Made by a program: the position numbers and the translations under genes | The notes under the pieces: model-generated | Told to the model about the DNA's origin: nothing | The model's database searches: none | What the model saw: the letters and a program-made list of their open reading frames with translations, nothing else | Part shown: one piece after another, positions 8,181 through 16,000 of the stretch | Layout of the letters: each line of letters opens with the position of its first letter | Numbering within the stretch: the first letter of the stretch is position 1 | Assembly: GCA_002495675.1 (NCBI GenBank) | Contig: DAGH01000003.1 | Coordinates: 14,448 to 56,257 of the forward strand | Source of the DNA: Euryarchaeota archaeon UBA182 | GTDB taxonomy: Archaea > Thermoplasmatota > Poseidoniia > Poseidoniales > Thalassarchaeaceae | Length of the DNA stretch: 41,810 nt | Direction of reading: 5' to 3'

Positions 8181-9126
8181 TCACGAACTTTCCCTTTCGC
8201 TTCTTGGTTGGTATGATAGAGAAAAGAGGGATCTACCATGGAGGAATACGAGGGATCCATGGTTGATCCTGCTCTCTGAGGTCATCCTCCAACAGACACA
8301 GGTGTCTCGTGGTATGCTGTACTGGGAGCGGATTTCAGAAAGATTTCCGACCGTGAAGTCTTTGGCGAGATCCGACGTCGATGAGTTGCTTCTGTTATGG
8401 CAGGGTGCGGGCTACTACTCGCGTGCTCGTAGGCTGCATGCACTTGCGGTGATAGTGTCAATGGACGTGGCAGACGGTGGGTATGGTGGGAACATACCAA
8501 GCGAGTATGAAGAGCTGGTCAAGCTTCCAGGAATAGGGCCTTACACTGCAGCTGCAGTCGCTTCGATAGCATTTCAGACTCCCGTCCCAGTGGTCGATGG
8601 GAACGTAAAGAGAGTAGCATCACGGTTCTTGGCAGACCCAAATCCCTCGCCCAAGGCCATACGCACATGGGGCCAGTCACTACTGCACAGGGGTAGACCT
8701 GGCGACTCGAATCAGGCCCTAATGGAATTAGGAGCATTGGTATGCAGGCCGAGAAAACCGAAATGTGAATCCTGCCCACTTAGCATTAGGTGTTTAGGAC
8801 AGGAAAACGCAGAGTCCCTCCCCAAGAGAAAAAAGAACATGAAGAAAATCGAACGCATTGACGCGCTAGTCATGGTTGACCCTTCGGGATTGCCCTTTCT
8901 CAAGAGGAGGGCGAGTAACGTCAGATTTGGAGGGCTATGGGGGCCACCAATGGGGGATGTAGATACCGAGGATAAGGAGAAAATCGGCGAGATATCACAT
9001 CAATTGTCTCACAGGGACCTTCGGGTGACCGTATGGAAGGGGACCTGTTCAAAGGGGATAGACCCAAAATCCGTTCCAATCTCAAATCTGGATATCAAAA
9101 TCCTATCCATGGTGTTAGGCCCCTGA
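8161..9126 (+). CDS. mutY: A/G-specific adenine DNA glycosylase MutY
   Basis: MutY removes adenine mispaired with 8-oxoguanine. Seen here are the N-terminal PWRNTRDPWLILLSEVILQQ with the catalytic-site Glu and QQTQV, the helix-hairpin-helix LPGIGPYTAAAVASIAF, the catalytic Asp in VVDGNVKRV, and the [4Fe-4S] cluster motif C-x6-C-x2-C-x5-C (CRPRKPKCESCPLSIRC). A short NUDIX-like C-terminal domain follows, with GGLWGPP and an LSH triplet equivalent to the 8-oxoG-sensing FSH loop. I chose ATG 8161 (ATG 8158 is adjacent) because it starts just before the family's conserved N-terminus; the longer frame upstream overlaps the previous gene in another frame. The length of 321 aa is typical. Confidence 0.94.
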   Translation: MAKTSIDHELSLSLLGWYDREKRDLPWRNTRDPWLILLSEVILQQTQVSRGMLYWERISERFPTVKSLARSDVDELLLLWQGAGYYSRARRLHALAVIVSMDVADGGYGGNIPSEYEELVKLPGIGPYTAAAVASIAFQTPVPVVDGNVKRVASRFLADPNPSPKAIRTWGQSLLHRGRPGDSNQALMELGALVCRPRKPKCESCPLSIRCLGQENAESLPKRKKNMKKIERIDALVMVDPSGLPFLKRRASNVRFGGLWGPPMGDVDTEDKEKIGEISHQLSHRDLRVTVWKGTCSKGIDPKSVPISNLDIKILSMVLGP

Positions 9127-9155
9127 CAGTCCGACATCGATTAATATCCTCAACA

Positions 9156-9572
9156 ATGGTGCAACAGTTCGTGTCTGGAGAAGAAAACAACCCATGGGCA
9201 AGGGTAATCAAGAGTGGAAAATTGAAGATAGGCCAGAAGAAAATGAGGTCAGTCAAAGAGAAGACAGGCCTGAAAAGGCGTAGAAACATCATGATCGCGA
9301 GAACTGAAACCGGACTACATGCCACTGGGGCATTATGCAAGCACATGGCATGGCCACTCGCTTGGGGCGGAAAGATAGAGGGAGACTGCATAACTTGCCC
9401 GTTGCATCAATCAAAGTATGATATCTGTTCCGGCGATGTGAAAGATTGGTCCCCATTTCCAATCCTACCCATGTATGGGAGGATGCTCGCAAAATTGCGA
9501 AAGGAAAGGCCGCTCGAGATCCATGAGGCCAGAGATTCTGAGGGATGGATAGAAGTGAAACTCTCACAGTGA
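9156..9572 (+). CDS. Rieske-type [2Fe-2S] protein
   Basis: The C-terminal half has a Rieske motif: C-x-H (GALCKHMAW) and, 17 residues later, C-x2-H (TCPLHQSKYDICSG), the two Cys and two His that bind a [2Fe-2S] cluster. The length of about 138 aa and the absence of a membrane segment suggest a soluble Rieske ferredoxin like those of dioxygenase systems rather than a cytochrome bc subunit. The N-terminal 50 residues are very basic (KSGKLKIGQKKMRSVKEKTG, KRRRN), which is unusual. I chose ATG 9156, since earlier starts would overlap mutY. It converges with the ABA4-like gene, overlapping by 9 bases at the 3' ends. The partner is unknown. Confidence 0.85.
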   Translation: MVQQFVSGEENNPWARVIKSGKLKIGQKKMRSVKEKTGLKRRRNIMIARTETGLHATGALCKHMAWPLAWGGKIEGDCITCPLHQSKYDICSGDVKDWSPFPILPMYGRMLAKLRKERPLEIHEARDSEGWIEVKLSQ

Positions 9573-10013
9573 GGCTGTTCTTCCAGGCTCTCTGGTCAAT
9601 ATCAGATGAAGCATTACTCCCACCGGCATTAACATAACACCGAAGAAAACCGATAGGAATAGGGTGCGTGCATGGACATTCATATCTATACACCTCTTCC
9701 ACATCCACCTCGTCACTACTATGTCACCTGCCACAAAGTGAGCCCATGCCGCTGAGGCTCCTCCCCGCGTAGATAGGAGCTCTGCCAGGCTCGCAAGGAC
9801 GTTCGTGGGATCCATGGAGTCGACTCCAAACTCGACAAGTGACTGGGGATTTGAAATCATGATTGCCCACCAAATCAAAATCGGTCCTATGAAAAACCAC
9901 GGCGTGTCCATAAACTTGTGAGTCAGGTGGTGGTTCGGATAAACTAGCATCGCAAACCAGAATGGGCCTACCCAGAAAGTAGACAGGAAGAAACTCAAAT
10001 CATAGACATCCAT
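9564..10013 (-). CDS. ABA4-like membrane protein (DUF4281)
   Basis: This is a 149-aa integral membrane protein with about four helices (FFLSTFWVGPFWFAMLVYP; PWFFIGPILIWWAIMIS; a helix around AAWAHFVAGDIVVTRWMW; FLSVFFGVMLMPVGVMLHLIL). The RGGASAAWAHFVAGDIVVTRW block is the conserved core of the ABA4/DUF4281 family (RGGA...AWxHFLAFDLFVGRW). Plant ABA4 is needed for conversion of violaxanthin to neoxanthin; prokaryotic homologues are largely uncharacterised. It is the last gene of the leftward crtB-crtI-lipoprotein operon, starting directly at the end of the lipoprotein gene. I infer a role in carotenoid modification or handling in the membrane. Confidence 0.8.
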   Translation of the reverse strand: MDVYDLSFFLSTFWVGPFWFAMLVYPNHHLTHKFMDTPWFFIGPILIWWAIMISNPQSLVEFGVDSMDPTNVLASLAELLSTRGGASAAWAHFVAGDIVVTRWMWKRCIDMNVHARTLFLSVFFGVMLMPVGVMLHLILTREPGRTASL

Positions 10014-10622
10014 CTATCTATCACCACTGTTCACGAGCCCCATGCGAGTCGAGATGTCTTGCAACTCCTCCCAACTAGCCCAGTATGAATGATCGATCGG
10101 GACTATGGACCCATCTGGAGTATAAATCTGGAGCGTGGGTGTTGAGGGATTTAGGAACGCCTCATACAGGTCAGAATCAGATACCTGCCCAGAGTCCAGA
10201 TTAATCACATCTACATCCTCACTTGGCAGCATTATAGGCCATTTGATTGGGTATTCAGAATCATTGCCCACGTAGCGATCCAGAACGTCATCAGTTTGCT
10301 CGAATGCCGAATACCTGTGAATACTTAGAACGGACATACCTTCAAGCGAACCATTCTCAATGCCCTCTCGCAGCATGTCTGTCCAGTCATGACAACCTCT
10401 GCAAGATGCTCCTACCCACAGCAGTAGGGTCGATTCATTGCCGGAGATCGCATTGAGATCGGAGAACATGGAACTCTCATCCCATGTGTAGGTCAGGCTC
10501 TGGAACGTGAGTCTTTCGACAGGCCCCTCGTCGATGGTAGAACCCTCAATGGCTCTCTCTGGGGCCACGCATCCTGATAGCATACAGAGAATGGTAATGA
10601 GTAGTATTCTGTTTTTGATCAT
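10014..10622 (-). CDS. Thioredoxin-like lipoprotein (TlpA/ResA-like fold)
   Basis: The start ATG at 10622 overlaps the crtI stop (ATGA) and gives a clean lipoprotein signal: MIKNRILLITILCMLSGC, with the lipobox LSGC and acylated Cys at residue 18. The mature part has a thioredoxin-fold active site CxxC (VGASCRGCHDWT, C74 and C77) after the hydrophobic strand STLLLW, and a cis-Pro-like STPTLQIYTPDG near the end. It is therefore probably a membrane-tethered disulfide oxidoreductase of about 202 aa facing outward. Its place inside a carotenoid operon is odd: crtI is upstream with overlap and the ABA4-like gene starts at the next base. The precise role is unknown. Confidence 0.78.
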   Translation of the reverse strand: MIKNRILLITILCMLSGCVAPERAIEGSTIDEGPVERLTFQSLTYTWDESSMFSDLNAISGNESTLLLWVGASCRGCHDWTDMLREGIENGSLEGMSVLSIHRYSAFEQTDDVLDRYVGNDSEYPIKWPIMLPSEDVDVINLDSGQVSDSDLYEAFLNPSTPTLQIYTPDGSIVPIDHSYWASWEELQDISTRMGLVNSGDR

Positions 10623-12223
10623 GATATCGACCCAGTAGGAGATGTTGGGACTCTGTTCGTTGCCTTCTTTACCGGGTGCTTGGAATATGGGAACCAATTG
10701 TCCACGCCGTTCCACTCTGGATGTATTCCCATGTCGGCGAGCAATATCTTGCTTGTGATCCTGCCAGACTCGAAGATGGTGGGGAGACCACTGCCTGGAT
10801 GAGTGCCCCCTCCAACTAGATACAAGCCCGGGAACTCTTCGAACTTGTTCCTCGGCCTAAGGAAGAGCATCTGATCCAAGCCATGTGCGAGATTGAAAAC
10901 AGCCCCTCTGTATATGTCGGAGGACCCCCAGTCATCGGGCGTGACTGTGGATTCACTCACGATGTGGTTTCTCACATCTGCGTATCCCATCTTTTCTACT
11001 TGATCCAGGACGACCTCCCTAAAGTCGTCTTTGATTTCGTTCCAATCTATGGAGTCGTGAACATTGGGTACAGGAACAAGGACATAGAGCGTGGAGCAGC
11101 CTTCCGGTGCAAGGGAGGGGTCAGTAATGCATGCATTCTGGACATAAACAGAAGGGTCTTCCCAAGTGATTCTATGCTTTGTGATGTCTTCCAAGTTTGA
11201 CTCATATTCTGACGAGGCATAGATTTGGTGATGTGGCTGGTCCCATGTGCGGTCCGTGCCCAGGTAAAGCATGTATGTTGAGCATGAGTATGATTTCTTT
11301 GCGAGTTTCTTGTCGCTCCACTTCCTTCTCTTTTGGTTCGGGACGAGAGTAGTCATAGCATTGGCGAAGTCTGCGTTCATCACTACTTTATCACAGAGGA
11401 TGTCACCATGGTTCGTTTTGACACCTATGACCTTCTTACCATCAAGCAATAACTCCTCAACAGAGGTTTCCAGTCTGATGTCAACCCCAAGCTCAATTGC
11501 AATTTCCGCCATACGCTTGGTAATGCTCCCCAAGCCTCCTTTGGCATGGAAAATACCATGTTCATATTCCAAGAACGCTAGGATGGTGAAAAGGGAAGGT
11601 GCTTGGAACGGACTCATCCCGAGATATTTGGTTTGGAATGACATCGCTAATCTGACCCGCTCATCCGTAAACAGTCGCTCGAGGTCTCCTGCTACGGATG
11701 ACCAAGGCCTTAGCACACTTGCAGCCTCCATAGCCTTCCGGCTTAGGAGATCAAGTGGCCCCTTCCAAGGCGACTGGAGGCTGGACTTGCTCCGTAATAG
11801 TTTACGCCGGTTTTCTTTGACGTATTTTCGGAAACCCTCGGCGTTCTCGTCGCCAGAAAGCTCCCTGACCCTTTCTGTCATCTCATCTAGGTCCGAGGTC
11901 GCTTCTATGGAACCCCCTTGGCCGAAGATTAACTTGTAGGATGGATCGAGAGGCATCAAGCCCAGCTCTTTGTGGGCATCTAGGCCTATGGCTTGGAAAA
12001 TTTCCTCGATGACCTCCGGATAGTGGAAGAACGTCGGACCACGGTCGAACTTGAATCCATCCTGCTCGATTATCTTCGTCCTTCCTCCGACCTCACTTGA
12101 TTTTTCGACGATGACTACATTGAGTCCGGAGTAGGCCAATAGCAGGGCACTCGATAGCCCCCCGGGGCCGGCACCAACGATGGTCACGTCAGGATCCGAG
12201 TTTTCGGGACGAGCGAGGGCCAT
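10619..12223 (-). CDS. crtI: Phytoene desaturase / carotenoid desaturase CrtI family
   Basis: CrtI is an FAD flavoprotein that introduces double bonds into phytoene to give lycopene or related carotenes. The N-terminal Rossmann motif (VTIVGAGPGGLSSALLLAYS), the EKSSEVGGRTKIIEQDGFKF block, DRGPTFF and the C-terminal signature FPGLYLVGGGTHPGSGLP plus ESGRITSKIL are all present. The length of 534 aa is slightly above the usual 490-510 because of a C-terminal tail. Its ATG at 12223 lies directly next to the crtB stop, and its own stop overlaps the lipoprotein start. CrtI with CrtB would supply a C40 carotene for pigments or for retinal; no crtE, crtY, blh or rhodopsin gene is in the window. Confidence 0.94.
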   Translation of the reverse strand: MALARPENSDPDVTIVGAGPGGLSSALLLAYSGLNVVIVEKSSEVGGRTKIIEQDGFKFDRGPTFFHYPEVIEEIFQAIGLDAHKELGLMPLDPSYKLIFGQGGSIEATSDLDEMTERVRELSGDENAEGFRKYVKENRRKLLRSKSSLQSPWKGPLDLLSRKAMEAASVLRPWSSVAGDLERLFTDERVRLAMSFQTKYLGMSPFQAPSLFTILAFLEYEHGIFHAKGGLGSITKRMAEIAIELGVDIRLETSVEELLLDGKKVIGVKTNHGDILCDKVVMNADFANAMTTLVPNQKRRKWSDKKLAKKSYSCSTYMLYLGTDRTWDQPHHQIYASSEYESNLEDITKHRITWEDPSVYVQNACITDPSLAPEGCSTLYVLVPVPNVHDSIDWNEIKDDFREVVLDQVEKMGYADVRNHIVSESTVTPDDWGSSDIYRGAVFNLAHGLDQMLFLRPRNKFEEFPGLYLVGGGTHPGSGLPTIFESGRITSKILLADMGIHPEWNGVDNWFPYSKHPVKKATNRVPTSPTGSIS

Positions 12224-13243
12224 TCAATAATCCCTCCCGATGGACCAGACGCCTAGCGTTGAGAGGGCGAAACCAACCTTTCGAAAGAAACCAAGACTCA
12301 AGCGCCGTGAAAGTACATCACCATTCCTCCTTTCAGCCTCGGCAAGGATTTCACCATACACCGATGCCATGACCGAGGGGCTCGATCTGGAGTCTAGGCT
12401 TATCAACGGCAAGAGCCTCATGGCGTTCTTCTGGTGAGTCCTAACCCTGGATATGTAGTGCCTCATGAATCCCTTCCAATTCGCAGTGGATGGTAGGCTA
12501 GGATCTGAGAGGTCTGCCTGGGATATCCCGAAAAGACTCAACTCATCCCTAGGGAGGTATACACGACCGTGTTCAAGGTCCTCTTGTATGTCTCTCAGGA
12601 TGTTGACCATCTGAAGGAAGATTCCCATTTCCTCAGCATGTTCCCTGGCATCGGGACTCTCGTAGCCATAGATCTCGATGAGCGCAAGGCCAACCGTAGA
12701 AGCTACCTTGTAGCAGTAGCCCCTCATATCCTCGAAGGAACAATAGTTAGTTGGATACAGATCGTCCTCCATGCCGTCGATGAGTTGTTGGAGGTCATTG
12801 AGCCTAATTGGGAATTTTGCAAAGACGTCTTTTAGAGCTATGAAAATCGGGTCATTGGTGTCTTTTCCCTGGGATGCCTTGGTCAGCATCTCCCTGTAGT
12901 ATACCAATCCTCGGAGCTTAAGTGAGTGGTCAGGTTCTGGATTAGATGCTTCGGACTGCTTGTCTACAGAAAGTAGTATGGATCGGTCCTCTGACTTGTC
13001 GTTCAACTCTTCAATGTGTCCAGGAGCTAAAATGGATAGGTCCGGTAGCCAGTCCCCGTCGGCAATGTCATCCACTCTGCGGCAAAATGCATACAGGGCG
13101 TAAACGGCGTTCCGTTTTTCGTCGGGTAAGTGCCTAAACGATCTCATGAAAGAGGTGGATGCTGCCCTAGTGATTTCTTTGCATGTGGCATATGAGTCCT
13201 CCAGACTCGGAACCAATTTCTGTTTACCTCCAACCAGAACCAT
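12224..13243 (-). CDS. crtB: Phytoene synthase CrtB
   Basis: CrtB joins two geranylgeranyl diphosphates to phytoene. Both Asp-rich Mg-diphosphate sites are visible: FCRRVDDIAD and LRDIQEDLEHGRVYLPRDEL, the trans-isoprenyl synthase signature. The family start SFMRSFRHLPDEKRNAVYAL and YCSFEDMRGYCYKVASTVGL are also present. At 339 aa it is a little longer than bacterial CrtB, with an inserted Asp/Ser-rich segment near residues 75-105. It is the first gene of the leftward crtB-crtI-lipoprotein-ABA4 operon and is divergent from the DUF971 gene, so the shared upstream region (13244-13347) should carry its promoter. Confidence 0.95.
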   Translation of the reverse strand: MVLVGGKQKLVPSLEDSYATCKEITRAASTSFMRSFRHLPDEKRNAVYALYAFCRRVDDIADGDWLPDLSILAPGHIEELNDKSEDRSILLSVDKQSEASNPEPDHSLKLRGLVYYREMLTKASQGKDTNDPIFIALKDVFAKFPIRLNDLQQLIDGMEDDLYPTNYCSFEDMRGYCYKVASTVGLALIEIYGYESPDAREHAEEMGIFLQMVNILRDIQEDLEHGRVYLPRDELSLFGISQADLSDPSLPSTANWKGFMRHYISRVRTHQKNAMRLLPLISLDSRSSPSVMASVYGEILAEAERRNGDVLSRRLSLGFFRKVGFALSTLGVWSIGRDY

Positions 13244-13347
13244 AGTGCCATCTTGGAACCAGTTGTGATATGAAGGGATGTTTAATTCATCAGCATATCT
13301 AGGTCATATTCAAGAGAGTGGGCAGAACCCTTTGAACAGGTCTTAAC
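13244..13347. promoter_or_regulatory. Divergent promoter region between crtB and the DUF971 gene
   Basis: This is a 104-base spacer between two divergent starts. It is AT-richer than its surroundings. On the reverse strand an ATTAAACA-like element (13280-13287) lies about 40 bases upstream of the crtB ATG and could be an archaeal TATA box. On the forward strand a CATATT stretch (about 13304-13309) lies about 40 bases before the ATG at 13348. The element assignments are by eye and weak. Confidence 0.35.
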
Positions 13348-13656
13348 ATGAGGTTGGTTGATTTGTTGAGAGGGGAAGAGAGTTGCGAGATGACTTTCAG
13401 TGATGAAGCCAAATTCAATGTTGATTACCTAAATTTGAGGTTAAATTGTCCATGCGCCAATTGCAAACCCAGAAGGGAAAACAACCAGAGGATGCTTGAG
13501 TTCAAGCAAGAAATCGCAAGGCTCAGAATGGAGAAACCAGGCGTGGAGGTAGTAGGTCACTATGGGTTGAAGTTCCTCTGGCCTTCCGGCTGCTCAAGCG
13601 GAATTTTCAGCTTTGAAATCCTTCGTGAAATCGCTGAGAAACAATCACATCAATGA
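13348..13656 (+). CDS. DUF971 (GBBH-like N-terminal domain) protein
   Basis: This 102-aa protein matches the DUF971 pattern: LRLNCPCANCKPRR (Cys-rich, C-x-C-x2-C), then VEVVGHYGLKFLWPSGCSSG, which is the GNYAL-x-I-x-WxDGH-x-xGIYS block, ending with the helix LREIAEK. This small domain occurs alone, fused to Mrp/ApbC-type Fe-S ATPases, and at the N-terminus of gamma-butyrobetaine hydroxylase, and it is thought to bind metal. In isolation a link to iron-sulfur or metal handling is an inference. It is the first gene of the rightward information-processing block and is divergent from crtB. Confidence 0.8.
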   Translation: MRLVDLLRGEESCEMTFSDEAKFNVDYLNLRLNCPCANCKPRRENNQRMLEFKQEIARLRMEKPGVEVVGHYGLKFLWPSGCSSGIFSFEILREIAEKQSHQ

Positions 13657-13734
13657 GTGGGAAGAATGATATTGGCCTTACACCACGTCCCCCATACGTG
13701 TCGAGGGTCTAGCCAACCCTAGTCAGGTGATCAT

Positions 13735-15150
13735 ATGAGTGGGGATCGCAATGAGGACGAAGATGATGTTGCATGGGTATCCTTCTCCTCTGCCGGATAC
13801 GGCTCAGCAGAGGATGATCTGTGGGATGATGTTGTGCCAATGGAGAATCAAGGTTCTGAATTAGACTGGTACGATGACAGCCCTATCGATGAAGACCCAT
13901 CTACACAGTGGGATGCCCCACCGTGTCCTGCGCCGCTTGGTGTGGCGCATCTGATCAGGATTGGGTGTTGCAATCATTGCTTGTACAGACTCGCAGGCAA
14001 GAAAACAAAGAATTCCGGTCCGTTGGGAGGAGAAGAATTGCGCAAGCAGGCGATCGAGTTGAATTCAGATCTGCGAGAAATAGAGTCCGTGGATCACTGT
14101 CCAACATGTGAGGACCTAATGGATGATGTCGATAATATCTCCGAAATCATTTCTGATGCCTGTCAAGCGATAGATTTCAGAACCATGCAAATCGGGGTCC
14201 ATATTCCAAAAGATCTCATGGAGGAAGAGGATGCAGTCAGGTCTAGATATGGCGCACCTGGTAGCAATCCGTTGAAAGCCACCTTTGTCGAAGAGATACA
14301 AGCCACATTGCAAACAAACAGTTCTGACATTGAATTCGTCAGGGAGAGACCCGACGTCATGATACTGATTGACACACTGACACTCAGAGTGGAAGTGGAC
14401 GTCAGGCCCGTGTTTATTTATGGTAGATACATCAAGAATTCAAGGGAGATTCCCCAAACGAGGTGGCCTTGCAGGTCTTGCAGAGGACGCAAAGGCGGGT
14501 GCGAGGCCTGCGAATCAAGTGGATTACAATATCTAGACTCAGTCCAAGACTTGATCGGCAGACCCTTTGTTACAGGAATGGGAGCCCTTGACACGGCATT
14601 CCACGGCATGGGCAGGGAAGACATCGACGTTAGATGCCTCGGAGGGGGCAGACCATTCGTATTAGAGGTAAAATCACCCAGGTCTAGATCACCTGAACTC
14701 TCTGACTATGAATCCATAATATCCTCAACCTGCGGAGGGAGGGTGGAAGTAAATTCACTTAGGTTTTCAGATAGGAAGGAGGTGGCTAGGATAAAACAGA
14801 CAAGGTCAGAAAAGACATACACAATTCGTTTCAGTACGAAAGAAACAATTGACAAAGAAAAGGCAACTTCACTTATACTCTCTCTTTCAGGTGTGGTTGT
14901 CGAACAACAAACCCCCAAACGAGTCAGTCATCGACGAGCAGACAAAAACCGAAAGAGGCGAATAATCTCGGTTGACGAGGTAAATTTTGACGGAGAAGAG
15001 ATAGAGGTGACACTCAGATGCGAGGCCGGAACATACATCAAGGAACTCGTCCATTCTGATGAGGGAAGAACCAATCCATCAGTGGCCGGCGTCTTGGAGA
15101 CGGCATGCGAAGTCATATGGCTTGATGTTGAAAATGTTCATGCGGACTGA
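13735..15150 (+). CDS. pus10: tRNA pseudouridine synthase Pus10
   Basis: Pus10 makes pseudouridine 54 and 55 in the T-loop of archaeal tRNA. The diagnostic segment is HGMGREDIDVRCLGGGRPFV, with the catalytic Asp in the REDID stretch, followed by VLEVKSPRSR. The C-terminal CEAGTYIKELVHSDEGRTNP is also typical. Cys pairs in the N-terminal half (CCNHC, CPTC, then CRSCRGRKGGCEAC) form its zinc sites. A very acidic extension of about 55 residues precedes the conserved part. The start ATG 13735 is the first in frame after the previous gene's stop. The protein is 471 aa, a little long because of that extension. Confidence 0.95.
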   Translation: MSGDRNEDEDDVAWVSFSSAGYGSAEDDLWDDVVPMENQGSELDWYDDSPIDEDPSTQWDAPPCPAPLGVAHLIRIGCCNHCLYRLAGKKTKNSGPLGGEELRKQAIELNSDLREIESVDHCPTCEDLMDDVDNISEIISDACQAIDFRTMQIGVHIPKDLMEEEDAVRSRYGAPGSNPLKATFVEEIQATLQTNSSDIEFVRERPDVMILIDTLTLRVEVDVRPVFIYGRYIKNSREIPQTRWPCRSCRGRKGGCEACESSGLQYLDSVQDLIGRPFVTGMGALDTAFHGMGREDIDVRCLGGGRPFVLEVKSPRSRSPELSDYESIISSTCGGRVEVNSLRFSDRKEVARIKQTRSEKTYTIRFSTKETIDKEKATSLILSLSGVVVEQQTPKRVSHRRADKNRKRRIISVDEVNFDGEEIEVTLRCEAGTYIKELVHSDEGRTNPSVAGVLETACEVIWLDVENVHAD

Positions 15151-15170
15151 ATATCTCGATGGGAGATGCA

Positions 15171-15177
15171 CTTAAAC
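15171..15177 (+). promoter_or_regulatory. Possible TATA box of the L21e-rpo4 operon
   Basis: CTTAAAC lies in the 79-base spacer about 58 bases upstream of the L21e ATG, which would leave a leader of about 30 bases. A Shine-Dalgarno-like AAGGAG at 15215-15220 sits 9 bases before that ATG. The TATA call rests on composition and spacing only. Confidence 0.3.
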
Positions 15178-15229
15178 GCAACAGGCAGGTCGCCTGCTCG
15201 CCGATTAGGCTGTCAAGGAGCGTACAAAC

Positions 15230-15580
15230 ATGAAGAGAAGCCATGGAACGCGACAAGGAACCCGCTCGATCCTATCCAAGAGCAAATCCCAACGAAGCCG
15301 ATTGAACATCTCGAAAATTATGCACTCCTACTCCGATGGCGATAAGGTTTCCATCGTAATAGACGGCGCACAACAAAAGGGAATGCCGCATCGCAGATTC
15401 CAAGGTGCTACTGGCACAGTGGAATCCCGCCAAGGGCGAGCATATGTCGTCAGTGTGAAGGACAAGAACATGGCCAAGACACTGGTTGTCCGACCAGAAC
15501 ACATGAGACCAGCAGATGGCACGCCGAAACCAGACTTCGTTCAAAGACAGCTCCAAAAGTCAAAGCAAGAGGAGGAGTGA
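15230..15580 (+). CDS. rpl21e: Large-subunit ribosomal protein L21e (eL21)
   Basis: The start MKRSHGTRQGTRSILSKSKS and the later YSDGDKVSIVIDGAQQKGMP, HRRFQGATGTVESRQGRAYV and PEHMRPADGTPKP are the eL21 signature blocks. This protein of about 116 aa (usual length 95-110, here with a charged tail) is found in archaea and eukaryotes but not bacteria. AAGGAG nine bases upstream supports the ATG. The archaeal gene order L21e - rpo4 - DUF655 - rsmA is kept here, which ties translation, transcription and rRNA modification genes together. Confidence 0.96.
   Translation: MKRSHGTRQGTRSILSKSKSQRSRLNISKIMHSYSDGDKVSIVIDGAQQKGMPHRRFQGATGTVESRQGRAYVVSVKDKNMAKTLVVRPEHMRPADGTPKPDFVQRQLQKSKQEEE
15571..15577 (+). 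promoter_or_regulatory. Shine-Dalgarno for rpo4 (supports a TTG start)
   Basis: GGAGGAG at the 3' end of the L21e gene ends 8 bases before TTG 15586. There is no in-frame ATG nearby, and the family's conserved N-terminus begins just after, so the site favours the TTG start. Confidence 0.6.
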
Positions 15581-15585
15581 GTTAA

Positions 15586-15942
15586 TTGTCCGACCAATCC
15601 GAATATGTTGATTATGCCAAAGTCAGGGACCTACTACTTTCTGCCCAGGAAAGAAGGCATGAGTTGTCCTATGAACAGCAGATGGCTCTGCAGCACTCCG
15701 AGTGGGCAGCGAGTGCGCAACGCGGTGGAATCAAAACGAACACAGAGGTATTCCAGAGCTTATCCGAAGCACTCCGGTCAAATGACAAACTAGCCGACCA
15801 TCCAGATGTTTGCGCAAAGATTGCCGAACTCATGCCCATGAGCGTGCAATCGATGCGAGTCATTATCGCCTCAAAGAGAATAGCGATGGATACATCGGAA
15901 ATCGAAGAAATCATAGACACCGTTCGACAACACGTCCTTTGA
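15586..15942 (+). CDS. rpo4: DNA-directed RNA polymerase subunit Rpo4 (RpoF)
   Basis: Rpo4 pairs with Rpo7 to form the stalk of archaeal RNA polymerase. The 118-aa protein has the expected organisation: an N-terminal tip, a central helical part (RRHELSYEQQMALQHSEWAA), and the C-terminal HRDC-like helices (DHPDVCAKIAELMPMSVQSM, then SEIEEIIDTVRQHVL). Divergence is high, as is usual for this subunit, but its position between L21e and the DUF655 gene is the standard archaeal arrangement and supports the call. The start is TTG 15586, five bases after the L21e stop, with a strong upstream GGAGGAG. Confidence 0.87.
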   Translation: MSDQSEYVDYAKVRDLLLSAQERRHELSYEQQMALQHSEWAASAQRGGIKTNTEVFQSLSEALRSNDKLADHPDVCAKIAELMPMSVQSMRVIIASKRIAMDTSEIEEIIDTVRQHVL

Positions 15943-16000
15943 TCATTCTCACAGAGCGATTCATCAACTGAACACCTATCCCGCAACCAGAGGTAGAGCC

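Noticed and set aside
11271..11939. 222-aa forward frame opposite crtI
   Set aside because: No motif or recognisable product, while crtI on the reverse strand has all family blocks; this is an antisense shadow.
15185..15197. GCAGG-TCG-CCTGC hairpin upstream of L21e as a terminator or riboswitch
   Set aside because: The stem is only five base pairs and there is no T-run; it could be chance.
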